A DNA stretch of 64,000 bases, taken from contig JAKURD010000010.1 of assembly GCA_022450045.1 (NCBI GenBank), positions 41,699 to 105,698 on the forward strand. Reading direction: 5' to 3'. This DNA is from Gracilimonas sp. Its GTDB lineage: Bacteria > Bacteroidota > Rhodothermia > Balneolales > Balneolaceae. The position numbers and the translations under genes were made by a program. Positions within the stretch are counted from its first letter, which is position 1; every line of letters begins with the position of its first letter. The notes under the pieces were generated by a model, which worked only from the letters and a program-made list of their open reading frames with translations, was not told where the DNA came from and did no database searches. This document shows, in pieces, positions 35,476 to 43,826 of this stretch.

Positions 35476-35604
35476 TTAACCTATCGTTGGCCTTAAATCA
35501 AACCTGTCTGTTCCTTTGGGGTCAGTATCTGTAGGTCCCAAAGGGTTGATGAACGGCACGCAGACAGGATCCGGAGTAACTACCGGAACACTGTCAAGTG
35601 CCAT
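35476..35604 (-). CDS. Small 42-aa proline-rich protein, unknown
   Basis: An ATG at 35604 is preceded by AGAGG at 7 bases, and the frame ends just before a strong terminator, so this looks like a real gene. The 42-residue product begins MALDSVPVVTPDPVC, has one Cys, six or more prolines and acidic pairs (PTDTDPKGTDRFD), and no signal peptide. I do not recognise it. It lies 29 bp downstream of the NmrA-like pseudogene and should be on the same transcript. A peptide precursor or a small regulatory protein are options; nothing in the window decides. Confidence 0.6.
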   Translation of the reverse strand: MALDSVPVVTPDPVCVPFINPLGPTDTDPKGTDRFDLRPTIG

Positions 35605-35633
35605 TTTTTAGCCTCTACATTGCGTAATACCCA

Positions 35634-36560
35634 TTAATCACGGGCCATCTGCATCCCTTTGACCCAGCCTGGTATAGCATCGGGGGCGGATTTATCTTCC
35701 CATCCATGTTTCTTCAGATATTCATCAAGCTTGGTCAGTCTGAACCCCACCTCGTCTTCCAGCGCCTGAATATCCGTACTGTATCCGACTTCGTTAAACC
35801 AGTCGCACATGGTGGCCCATTCATCACCGGCCTGTTTACGAGCATCTTCAATTGAGACATAGTAAGGTTGTACATCTGCTCCCGTAATTACAGAGAAGCG
35901 TTCCGCTGTTCCCTTTAGGGTGTGTTCATCTCCCGCCAGATTTATACTCTTACCTATAAAACGACGGGGTTCCGAAAAAGCCAGGGCGGCAATCCGGCCT
36001 ACATCATCGATATCAATCATTTGCAGATTGACTCCTTCTTTGAGTGGAAAGGCAAGAGTGCCGTCCAGTATACCTTCCACCATAGCTTCAAAGTTTTGCA
36101 TAAAGAAGACAGGCTTCAGGATCGTTGCCGGAAGTCCGAGTCGCTATATATGCTGATCAACCTCCCATGCGGATTCAAAGTGGGGAATACCCGTATGTTC
36201 ATCATGGCTGCCAACTCCCGAAAATACAAAGTGGCCTACTCCGGTTTCGCTGGCGACTTCAGCCAGGTTTTGGCAATATTGAACCTGACGGTCGTACCCC
36301 AGTGTCCAGAAGTTTGCCACACAAAAGACCGCATCCACCTGTTCTACCAGAGGTTTAAGAGACGAAGGGTCGGAAAGATCCCCTTTGACAACTCTGGCGC
36401 CTTTTTTGGAGAGGGTCTGGGCCTCCTGCTTCTGAGGATCCCGCGTTAATGCATGAACTTCGAATTGATCTTTTTTTGAAAGCAGATGATTTACCACTGC
36501 TCCGCCTTGGTTCCCCGTCGCTCCTGCGACAAGTACTCGTTTTTTTGATAGTGTTTTCAT
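35634..36560 (-). pseudogene. NmrA-like NAD(P)-binding protein, interrupted by in-frame TAG
   Basis: The 309-codon frame encodes a full NmrA/HSCARG-type protein: NAD(P) motif VAGATGNQGGAVVNHLL at the start, ALTRDPQKQEAQTLSKKGAR, VDAVFCVANFWT, and later GLPATILKPVFFMQNFEAM and the C-terminal fold. Codon 139 (36144-36146) is TAG, between EVDQHI and RLGLPATI, where relatives carry an ordinary residue. The two halves are in the same frame without indel, so this is a single nonsense mutation, CAG, AAG or GAG to TAG being the simplest. Both halves also keep good coding sequence, so the mutation is recent, or the TAG is read through. These proteins act as redox sensors of NADP/NADPH or as oxidoreductases. 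Confidence 0.85.
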
Positions 36561-37330
36561 AATTAACCTGTTTTTAGGTGATAATTTAAATTTGAGAACC
36601 TGAAAGCCTTCCCAATTCTTTACTGCCTGGTTCCAGGTTCTCTCAGTTGAAAAGAGGGTTTTGTTATAATATCATGTGTGATATTCTTTATGGGTCAAGA
36701 CAATTTAAGGTAATTTAAAAAGCCGTAAGTTGTTGTATGCCATTATTTTATATCAAAATTAATTTTTGAAATAGAGTGAAATTTTTAGTTAAAAGAAAGA
36801 GGTGTTTATGGAGAAGAAAAATATCAGGAACTTTGTAAATCTTTCCCTCAACGAGAAATAGCAAGCCAATTCTAAATAAAAGCATATCTTTACCCGTTTT
36901 GTATCTTCTAAAAACAAGAAGAGGAGCAAGGGTTTGCCTGTATCTATGAAGGCGGTCTATGGAGTGGTTGGCCAAAATCATGTGTCAATTGTTAGGCAGC
37001 TAACACATTTAGACCGCATTCTTCACAAGAAAAAAGGAATTGCCGGAAGGGTTTGATGCCTCATGTAATAGCGGATATTTAAATCATTAGCTATCGATAT
37101 GCACTCTCTGGTGCCTTCAATTTCTGTCCGTGTGCTACGTTTGAGTTGTAGAAAACGCTTTTATGTCACGCTCACCGACAGTCAGCCTATGTTGTAGCCT
37201 GCTATTTCGGCGTAATAGGCCCTTGGGGTAGGAATGGCACACCTGCTGAATCCACCGGTTCGCAGAGTACGTTGTTGGTTCAGGGCGACATAGGAAATTT
37301 GCTGAAAATGCATTTCTCAATTCAGATTAT
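36561..37330. other. Intergenic region downstream of the nuo-like operon
   Basis: No gene can be supported in these 770 bases. A 17-codon ORF at 36808-36861 has an AGAGGTG ahead of its ATG but is too short to judge. A half-matching TTTAAGG pair (36704-36720, spacing 10) is seen. The stretch next to nuoN (37050-37320) has a GC content like coding DNA but only frames without any recognisable protein; it could be the remains of an old gene. No terminator hairpin is obvious after nuoN. Confidence 0.5.
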
Positions 37331-38698
37331 TCAACCCCCCCCGAGAAACCACTGTACGCCGATTCCTGCAACTATTGTCAGGATGAAGGTGCTTATCCAC
37401 ACAAAGGATGTTCCCGGAGCATAAAGTTTGGTTTGCTCCTCTTCGGCCTCCTGAAAAAACATGGGTACCACAATACGCATATAAACCGCCAGGGAAATAG
37501 CGCTGTTCAGAATGGCAATTACGGCCAGCCAAGTATATCCACTTTCAATAGCTGAACCGAAGAGCAGAAATTTGCCGACAAATCCTGCCAAAGGTGGCAT
37601 GCCCACCAGGGAGAGCAGGAAAATGGTCATGCCTACGGCATGCCAGGGACGCCGCCTTCCCACCCCTTTAAAATCATCCAGCCGGGTACCTTCGGCCAGA
37701 GTAATGGCAAAGGCACCGGTGTTCATCAACGCATACGCTACACCGAATACCACGAGAGAATCAATAGCCAGCCCGCTCTGTCCCATGCCTATTACTCCCA
37801 ACAGAAAGTAACCCGATTGTGCAATGGTCGAATAAGCAAGAAGCCGGATCACGTTATCCTGCCACAAAGCAACCACGTTGCCAAAGGTCATGGAAAGCAC
37901 AGCCAATACAGCCAAAATCAGTGGCCAGTCGACTACCGAAACAGGTATTTCTCTGACAACCTGGGCCAGTACAAAGAGCGCACCTATTTTAGGAACTACC
38001 GAGAGGTAAGCGGCAACAGAAACCGGAGCGCCTTCGAAGGTATCGGGAATCCAGAAGTGAAAGGGAAAAAGGGAGGCCGTATAGCCAATACCTGCCAGAA
38101 GGGTGATAAACCCAAACATCACAATAACCGGGGATAAGTCAGGATTTATCAGCGCTGAAATCAGTGTGGTTCCGGTAAGGCCTACCCAGTACGTTAAGCC
38201 GAAGAGCATTATGGCTCCTGCGACCGATCCGTAAATAAAATATTTCATCGCCCCTTCGCTGGAGGGGTCGTTCCTGGGATGGGCGGCCATGGCCATGCCT
38301 GCAAGGGTTCCAATTAAAATACCCAGTACAAGGAACATGACATCTCCGCTGCCCGCTAAAATCATGGCTCCCAACGCAGCAAATACCATCAAACTATAAA
38401 TCGTGCCTTCCCGGACTTGGTCCTTCAGTTCCGCTCTGGCAAGCAACGCAAAAAGAATAGTGGCCGGAGATAAAATCGCTGCTGCCCAAAGGCTCAGAGC
38501 ATCTACACGAAAAGTGGTTGAAAAAGCCGTTGTTTCCGTTCCCAGCATATCTACGGCGACGCCTGTTGCCGCGGACATTCCTATGACCAGGCACCAAAGC
38601 CCCGCCAGCGGTCGCCGGGCCATCTCCAGGCACAATACGGTTACCGCTGTAACCAAAACAATAAGCTGTGGTAAAATATTAAGTAAATCTGTAGCCAT
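37331..38698 (-). CDS. nuoN: Complex I-like membrane subunit NuoN, with lost channel residues
   Basis: The 455-aa protein has about 13-14 membrane helices and the antiporter-like core (FPFHFWIPDTFEGAP at 211-225; VPKIGAL, Lys237). Two hallmark residues are missing. The TM5 stretch 121-137 has no Glu where E. coli has GIELISLPLF (here GILIGTLAG). The TM7 Lys of FKLSLVPFH is Thr207 (YTASLFPFH). The NuoN proton path is therefore probably altered or closed while NuoL and NuoM look intact. It is the last gene of the operon, 5 bp after nuoM. The stop follows a run of G8 that encodes the final glycines. Confidence 0.88.
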   Translation of the reverse strand: MATDLLNILPQLIVLVTAVTVLCLEMARRPLAGLWCLVIGMSAATGVAVDMLGTETTAFSTTFRVDALSLWAAAILSPATILFALLARAELKDQVREGTIYSLMVFAALGAMILAGSGDVMFLVLGILIGTLAGMAMAAHPRNDPSSEGAMKYFIYGSVAGAIMLFGLTYWVGLTGTTLISALINPDLSPVIVMFGFITLLAGIGYTASLFPFHFWIPDTFEGAPVSVAAYLSVVPKIGALFVLAQVVREIPVSVVDWPLILAVLAVLSMTFGNVVALWQDNVIRLLAYSTIAQSGYFLLGVIGMGQSGLAIDSLVVFGVAYALMNTGAFAITLAEGTRLDDFKGVGRRRPWHAVGMTIFLLSLVGMPPLAGFVGKFLLFGSAIESGYTWLAVIAILNSAISLAVYMRIVVPMFFQEAEEEQTKLYAPGTSFVWISTFILTIVAGIGVQWFLGGG

Positions 38699-38703
38699 CG
38701 GGC

Positions 38704-40182
38704 TTATAGTCCAAAGAAGTTAGTGGTAGCGTGAATGAGCGAAAGCAGTGAGTTGGGATAAATACCGATAATCACGGTACCCGCTATAAGCGGAACAATA
38801 GCCCAGAGCTCTCTCCGGTTTAAATCAGACACTCCGCTGAATTCTTTAGGCAGTGTGCCAAGAAATACTTTTTGTATAGCTCGCAGGTATAGAGCCGTTG
38901 TGAGCGGCAAGCCGATAATAATGATGCCAACGGCTACCGGATACACATCGAAGCCCCCCAGAAAGATTTGAAACTCCGCGGGAAAATGGGCCAGACCCGG
39001 TAACCCCAGCGAGGCAAAAGCTGCCACTATAAAGAGCCAGCCAAGAATGGGATAGACTTTTAGCAGCCCGCTCATTTCGCTCATCTCACGGGTGCCAGTA
39101 CGATCCTGAAGGGCACCTACCAATAAGAAAAGTACTCCGGTAACTACGCCGTGACTTATCATCTGCAGCACCGCTCCGTCCAGGGCTATCATGCCGCTGG
39201 TGGTGGTGGTAACAGCCGCAATGGCTATACCAAACACCAAATAGCCCATGTGGTTTACACTGGTATAGGCTACCATCCGTTTGATGTCGGTCTGTGCCAG
39301 CCCCACGAAAGCCCCATATAGTGCCGTGAAAACGGCAATAACGATGACATAAGGCGAAAATTCACGGAATGCATCGGGCGTCATCTGCAGGGGAAAGCGT
39401 ATAAAACCGTAGGTTCCCAGCTTCAGTAACACACCCGCCAGGATCGCGCTGCCCGCTGCCGGCGCTTCGGTATGAGCCAAGGGAAGCCAGGTATGAAAGG
39501 GAAATAGCGGCGTTTTAATAGCAAAAGCTATAAATAGACCCCAGAACGTGAGCGTAGCTGCCAGTCCTGTAATCTGGGGATTTGCAATTAGCTCCCGCAT
39601 GTCAAACGTATTGGGATCAGAGAAAAGATACAGTGCCAAAAACGCCAGCAGCAGAAACAGGCTGCCTACCAGGGTATAGATAAAGAAGGTAAGAGCTGCT
39701 TTCTTACGGTGTTCGTGACCCCATTTGGCAATCACAAAGTACATCCCTACCAGAGTAATCTCAAAAAATACGTAGAACAGAAAGAGGTCGAGTGAAAGGA
39801 ACACTCCTAAACTGGCCGTCTCCAGCATTAGAACCAGTTGTATAAAAATATTGGCCTTCTCTTTAATTTTTGCCGAGAAAATGAGTGCCGTTAAAAAGAG
39901 TAAGGCAGTAAGCAGCACCAGTGGAAAACTAATGCCGTCAATTCCAAGCCTGTAAGCAATACCTATGGAAGGAATCCAGCTGAATTCCTCGATCAGTGAC
40001 AGACCGGGGCCAAAACCTCGAATCCAGATTAGAATAGCGGAGAGCAAGGTTAAAGCTGTTGTGGCTATACCAATTGCGTAGGCAGTTTCCGTTTTTTTAG
40101 GGCGCAGTACCATAACGACCAATGCCCCCACTACGGGTAAAAAGGTGGTTATAGTAAGTAAAGGTATTGATGAAAAATCCAT
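38704..40182 (-). CDS. nuoM: Complex I-like membrane subunit NuoM
   Basis: The 492-aa protein is a normal-length antiporter-like subunit with 14 helices. The TM5 Glu141 (FFEITLVGMYF) and TM7 Lys223 (FAIKTPLFPFHTWLPLAH) are present, and the later IKRMVAYTSVNHMGYL and PAEFQIFLGGF segments (with Glu in TM12) are conserved. In complex I this subunit moves one proton. It lies 3 bp after nuoL and 5 bp before nuoN, so the genes are strictly cotranscribed. Confidence 0.93.
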   Translation of the reverse strand: MDFSSIPLLTITTFLPVVGALVVMVLRPKKTETAYAIGIATTALTLLSAILIWIRGFGPGLSLIEEFSWIPSIGIAYRLGIDGISFPLVLLTALLFLTALIFSAKIKEKANIFIQLVLMLETASLGVFLSLDLFLFYVFFEITLVGMYFVIAKWGHEHRKKAALTFFIYTLVGSLFLLLAFLALYLFSDPNTFDMRELIANPQITGLAATLTFWGLFIAFAIKTPLFPFHTWLPLAHTEAPAAGSAILAGVLLKLGTYGFIRFPLQMTPDAFREFSPYVIVIAVFTALYGAFVGLAQTDIKRMVAYTSVNHMGYLVFGIAIAAVTTTTSGMIALDGAVLQMISHGVVTGVLFLLVGALQDRTGTREMSEMSGLLKVYPILGWLFIVAAFASLGLPGLAHFPAEFQIFLGGFDVYPVAVGIIIIGLPLTTALYLRAIQKVFLGTLPKEFSGVSDLNRRELWAIVPLIAGTVIIGIYPNSLLSLIHATTNFFGL

Positions 40183-40185
40183 AGT

Positions 40186-42075
40186 TTACAAATAGGTTAA
40201 TAATATTATGATAAAAGCGAAAACCATCCCGTAGACTGACCAAGCCAACTCACGGTGTACTAGCCCTGATTGCATCTTGCGACCATAGTGCCCCAAGCGT
40301 TGCACTGAATCTACAAGTCCGGCAATACCCTCTACGATACCCTTGTCATCAGTAAAGCTGGACATACGGGCAATATTCAAATTGAAGGCTCCGATGCTGT
40401 CTATAACATAAGCGGTAGCACGGTCTATACCTTCCGACAGCCAGCGGGCTATGGCTAAAAAAGCGGTGCCTATTACAAAAACAGCCTGCAGCAGACTGGT
40501 TTCAATTGCGTTAAACCCTTTTGCAAGTGCAAGCATGGGCTGTACTACAACCCGATTATATCCTCCGGCTACCGGGTAATTGTCTCTGAAAAACATCCAG
40601 ATGCGTTTCTTAAAAGCAGGGGCAGGAGCAAACCATCCAATCGGCAGTCCTGAGGCAGCCGCAACTAAACCGCTTATCATAGCCAGCGTCCCTTTTGGGA
40701 TACTAAAGCCTGCCTCCTCAACCAGTGGATCTAAAAACAAACCTCCCACAGCTGTGGCAGCAGCAAGTGTCAGCAGGCCGGTATGCATCCATGGAAGAGA
40801 GCGTTGGGGTGTTTCGTCCGGTCTGGCTTTGCCGTTCCATAAAATACCGAACGCACGGCCCATATATATAGCCGTAAAAAAGGCTCCGATTAAAGCCGCA
40901 GGAAAGTACCATGCGGCCGGATCAGCCTGCAGACCAGCTGCCAGGATAGCGTCTTTTGACCAAAATCCAATTAAAGGGGGAATACCAGCAAGGGCAAGCC
41001 CGGCCACGGCGAAGCCGGAAAATGTCACTATTAGTTTTTTACCTGCACCGCCAAGATCCTTATATCGTGTGGAACCTGTTTCATGTTGAAAAATACCGGC
41101 TCCCAGAAATAAGCTGCTTTTCATAAAGGCATGGGCAATCAGGTGGGCAATAGCTGCGGCCGGGTATCCGGCTCCTACAGCCAGTACCATAAAACCGAGC
41201 TGGCTCGATGTGGAAGCCGCGAGCATGCGTTTGATGTCTTCGGAAAAGACAGCGGTTGCCCCGGTGAGCAGAATCGTTACACCTCCTACAGTACCGACCC
41301 AAATTAGCGCATCGGGCGAAAATAAAGGGAAAGCTTTGAGCAGTAAAATGATACCTGCCGCCACCATAGTGGCTGAGTGCAGCAGGGCTGAAACGGGGGT
41401 GGGACCCGCCATTGCCGCCGACAGCCAGCTTTGGAAGGGGACCTGCGCCGATTTACCCATAACTGCAAGCAGCAGGGCCAGCGCACCTGCCATAGAAATG
41501 CCCTGCAGCGGTTCGGCTACAATCTGGCTGGACCCGCTGGTAAGGATAATAACAAACACCCCTACATAGAGTCCCAGGTCGGCCACGCGGTTCATAAGAA
41601 AAGCCTTGGTTGAAGCGTCACCGGCTTCTTTTTTCCAGTACCAGGTGCCGATCAGTAAATAGGAGGCAAAGCCCATGATTTCCCAGGCCATAACAAAAAG
41701 GATCCAGTCTCCGGCCAGCACCAGCAGCTGCATCGCCCCCAGAAACAGGGAGATGCCGGACCAAAACCGGAGTTTTCCTTTTTCTTCTGCCATATACCCG
41801 ATGGCGTAGATAAAAATGAAGGTGGTGATGACGGAAACGACCAGGGCCAGCACCGCGGAAAGTTCGGTAACCTCGAGGCGGAACGGAAAGTTGGGAAGTC
41901 CTGCAAAAGTTGCGGTAATGATTTTTCCTTCAATCATATACAGAAACAGAAAAAACGAACCTGCCAGCGATGCCAGGCTTCCCGTGAGCGCGGCATAGCC
42001 AATCTGCTTCCTTGTAGCTGTTATCCAGACAGTTGCTGCCAGAGGACCGAGTATGGTAAGTAAAAGTGCAATCAT
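40186..42075 (-). CDS. nuoL: Complex I-like membrane subunit NuoL
   Basis: The 629-aa protein has the antiporter-like core with Glu132 (MAWEIMGFASYLL), Lys208 (VMGKSAQVPFQSWL), the LHSATMVAAG helix, EDIKRMLAASTSSQLG, and GFWSKDAIL with the TM12 Lys. A C-terminal extension (about 500-629) fits the lateral helix HL and the last TM. This is a complete, apparently functional ion channel subunit at the distal end of the arm. In the operon it follows nuoK by 7 bp and overlaps nothing. Confidence 0.94.
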   Translation of the reverse strand: MIALLLTILGPLAATVWITATRKQIGYAALTGSLASLAGSFFLFLYMIEGKIITATFAGLPNFPFRLEVTELSAVLALVVSVITTFIFIYAIGYMAEEKGKLRFWSGISLFLGAMQLLVLAGDWILFVMAWEIMGFASYLLIGTWYWKKEAGDASTKAFLMNRVADLGLYVGVFVIILTSGSSQIVAEPLQGISMAGALALLLAVMGKSAQVPFQSWLSAAMAGPTPVSALLHSATMVAAGIILLLKAFPLFSPDALIWVGTVGGVTILLTGATAVFSEDIKRMLAASTSSQLGFMVLAVGAGYPAAAIAHLIAHAFMKSSLFLGAGIFQHETGSTRYKDLGGAGKKLIVTFSGFAVAGLALAGIPPLIGFWSKDAILAAGLQADPAAWYFPAALIGAFFTAIYMGRAFGILWNGKARPDETPQRSLPWMHTGLLTLAAATAVGGLFLDPLVEEAGFSIPKGTLAMISGLVAAASGLPIGWFAPAPAFKKRIWMFFRDNYPVAGGYNRVVVQPMLALAKGFNAIETSLLQAVFVIGTAFLAIARWLSEGIDRATAYVIDSIGAFNLNIARMSSFTDDKGIVEGIAGLVDSVQRLGHYGRKMQSGLVHRELAWSVYGMVFAFIIILLTYL

Positions 42076-42082
42076 AGACTCA

Positions 42083-42391
42083 TCACCCCTTTAATTCTGC
42101 TGATTCTTCCATCTCAACCGTACCTGAAGTACGAAACCGTTGGGTGGCAATAGCAAATCCAACAGCTCCTTCCAGGGCCATCACCGTCATGGCTACCAAT
42201 ACAAACATTTGGAGAGAAAAGGCCTCAGGGTGCAGGTATCGCCAAAAAGCCACAAGATTTATCATGGCAGCCCCCAGCATCAGTTCAATACCCATCATAA
42301 TCATTACCAAATTGGTCTGGCTTAAGGCACCGTATAATCCTATACCGAAAAGTACAGCGGCAATAATTAAGGCTGTAATCAATAGTTCCAT
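42083..42391 (-). CDS. nuoK: Complex I-like membrane subunit NuoK
   Basis: The 102-aa protein has three helices with the two conserved Glu: Glu36 in MMGIELMLG and Glu74 in MALEGAVGFA (canonical position 72). These residues carry protons across the central membrane water wire in complex I. Length is normal. It lies 5 bp after nuoJ. Confidence 0.93.
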   Translation of the reverse strand: MELLITALIIAAVLFGIGLYGALSQTNLVMIMMGIELMLGAAMINLVAFWRYLHPEAFSLQMFVLVAMTVMALEGAVGFAIATQRFRTSGTVEMEESAELKG

Positions 42392-42396
42392 AGTGC

Positions 42397-42915
42397 TTAC
42401 TTCTCCATGCTTTTTTTAATTGATAATGCGACTGCAATAGAGGCAATCATTCCGGTAAGAATGGTCACCCCAGCCGTTTCGAAGATCATCATTGACCGTT
42501 TCAAAATTTCCATTCCCAACAGGCGATTTTGTTCGTGGGGTCCGGGGAACTGAGTAGCTATTGTACCCCAGTCGGTGGCAAGAGCGGCACCGATTATCAA
42601 TACGGTTACAATTACACCCGCTGCTATGGAGATATTTTTCTGATGGCTCATATCCATATTGCCCAGGCCACCCGGATCCATCATATACATCATCATAAAG
42701 ATAGCCATGATGCTCATCTCCGTTCCCATCATCATAATTTGCAGTACCCCCAAAAACTCAGCTTCCATGACAAGAAACAAAGCACCGATGGCTACCATGG
42801 AAGCCAGCAGCGAGAGCGCAGACCGAACCATGGAACTGGTCATAAAGACGCGCCATCCGAACCAGATAGCCGCCAGGCCAAAAATAATAAGGAATATGAG
42901 TTGTATAGATATCAT
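42397..42915 (-). CDS. nuoJ: Complex I-like membrane subunit NuoJ
   Basis: The 172-aa protein has five membrane helices (LIFLIIFGLAAIWFG; SALSLLASMVAIGALFLVME; VLQIMMMGTEMSIMAIFMMM). The TM3 region that contains the pi-bulge Tyr in canonical NuoJ reads GVLQIMMMGTEMS, which is Met-rich and not the usual LVYVGAVMVLF. Its start overlaps nuoH by 4 bases. Confidence 0.88.
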   Translation of the reverse strand: MISIQLIFLIIFGLAAIWFGWRVFMTSSMVRSALSLLASMVAIGALFLVMEAEFLGVLQIMMMGTEMSIMAIFMMMYMMDPGGLGNMDMSHQKNISIAAGVIVTVLIIGAALATDWGTIATQFPGPHEQNRLLGMEILKRSMMIFETAGVTILTGMIASIAVALSIKKSMEK

Positions 42916-43814
42916 AACAGCAAGACTACTCCTACCTGAAATATGTTATAAAGGGCTAAAGGCACACCGTACTTCCAGTTGTATTCCAGCAGGTGGTCGT
43001 GCCGGATGCGGGGCATAAAATGACCGACAGCAAAAAAAGAGGCCGCTACCAGTAAGGTTTTCAGAAAAGTCCAGACAAAACCGGGCAGCCAGGGGCCCAT
43101 CCATCCACCCAGGTACAGCACAACCACAGCTACCGACAAAGTTAACACCAAGGCAAGCCGGCCCAGACGAAACAACAGCTTGCGGGCCCCGGTAAGATCT
43201 GCCCAGACCCCTCCTGCCAGCTCACCTTCTGCTACCGGAAGGTCGAAAGGGGGAAGAAAAGCGATGGCCAACGCCGAAATATAAAACAAAATGAAACCCA
43301 CCGGCTGATATAGAATATTCCACAAAGACTGTTGGGATTCGACGATGTCTGTCAGAAACATTGATTCAGCCCGCATTACCGTGGCCGTCAATGCCATTAC
43401 CACCGGCATGGAGTAGGCGATAAGCTGTGCCAGCGCACGCCAGCCGCCAACCATGGCGTACACCCCGTTAACGGCCCATCCGGCCATCAGCAGAGACACC
43501 ATTATATAGACCAGCGCCGCATTGATAAAGAGGGCGCCGGTTCCCAGATCGATTATCACGCTTCCCCGGCCGAACGGCAGGATGGAAATCGTTAGCAAAA
43601 TCACTCCGATAAAGAGGACCGGCGCCGTTTCAAAAAAGACCTTGTCGTGCTTCCGGGTTTTGATCTCCTCTTGGGCAAACAGTAGCAAAAATGACCGGGC
43701 CGGACCGCTCCAACTTACGTTTCCCGTCATCGAGCAGCGTTCCAGTACTGCTACAAAATATACTCCTCCCACAAAAAGGAGGGTAATCATAAAACCGCTT
43801 AAAAAAGGCGTCAT
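42912..43814 (-). CDS. nuoH: Complex I-like membrane subunit NuoH with degenerate quinone loop
   Basis: The 300-aa protein has 8 helices and the tail end of the canonical fold (LGGWMGPWLPGFVWTFLKT). The first cytoplasmic loop, normally ERR-GR-GPNRVGP with a quinone-site role, reads ERCSMTGNVSWSGPA (25-39). The second, [21 protein letters not shown] in relatives, is PFDLPVAEGELAGGVWADLT (189-208) and keeps Glu196 and Glu198 only. The quinone tunnel is therefore unlikely to work in the usual way. The proton-path carboxylates in the membrane are partly kept. The gene follows the His-rich BD fusion by 12 bp. Confidence 0.88.
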   Translation of the reverse strand: MTPFLSGFMITLLFVGGVYFVAVLERCSMTGNVSWSGPARSFLLLFAQEEIKTRKHDKVFFETAPVLFIGVILLTISILPFGRGSVIIDLGTGALFINAALVYIMVSLLMAGWAVNGVYAMVGGWRALAQLIAYSMPVVMALTATVMRAESMFLTDIVESQQSLWNILYQPVGFILFYISALAIAFLPPFDLPVAEGELAGGVWADLTGARKLLFRLGRLALVLTLSVAVVVLYLGGWMGPWLPGFVWTFLKTLLVAASFFAVGHFMPRIRHDHLLEYNWKYGVPLALYNIFQVGVVLLL

Positions 43815-43826
43815 AACAACTATCTG

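Noticed and set aside
36704-36720. TTTAAGG followed by TTTAAAA
   Set aside because: The spacing is 10 and not 11, the second half is poor, and it points away from any gene; treated as chance in AT-rich DNA.
36808-36861. 17-codon ORF with AGAGGTG ahead of ATG and an NLSLNEK ending
   Set aside because: The beginning recalls leader parts of Bacteroidota peptide precursors, but it stops before any core peptide and no modification enzyme is near, so I do not claim it.
36748-36981. Minus-strand frame of 77 codons in the gap near NmrA
   Set aside because: AT-rich, hydrophobic-basic product without features; no ribosome binding site and no neighbours to support it.
37135-37532. Minus-strand frames of 61 and 71 codons at the end of nuoN
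   Set aside because: One overlaps nuoN out of frame past the G8 run and the other lies in the gap with an arginine-rich product without similarity to known proteins.
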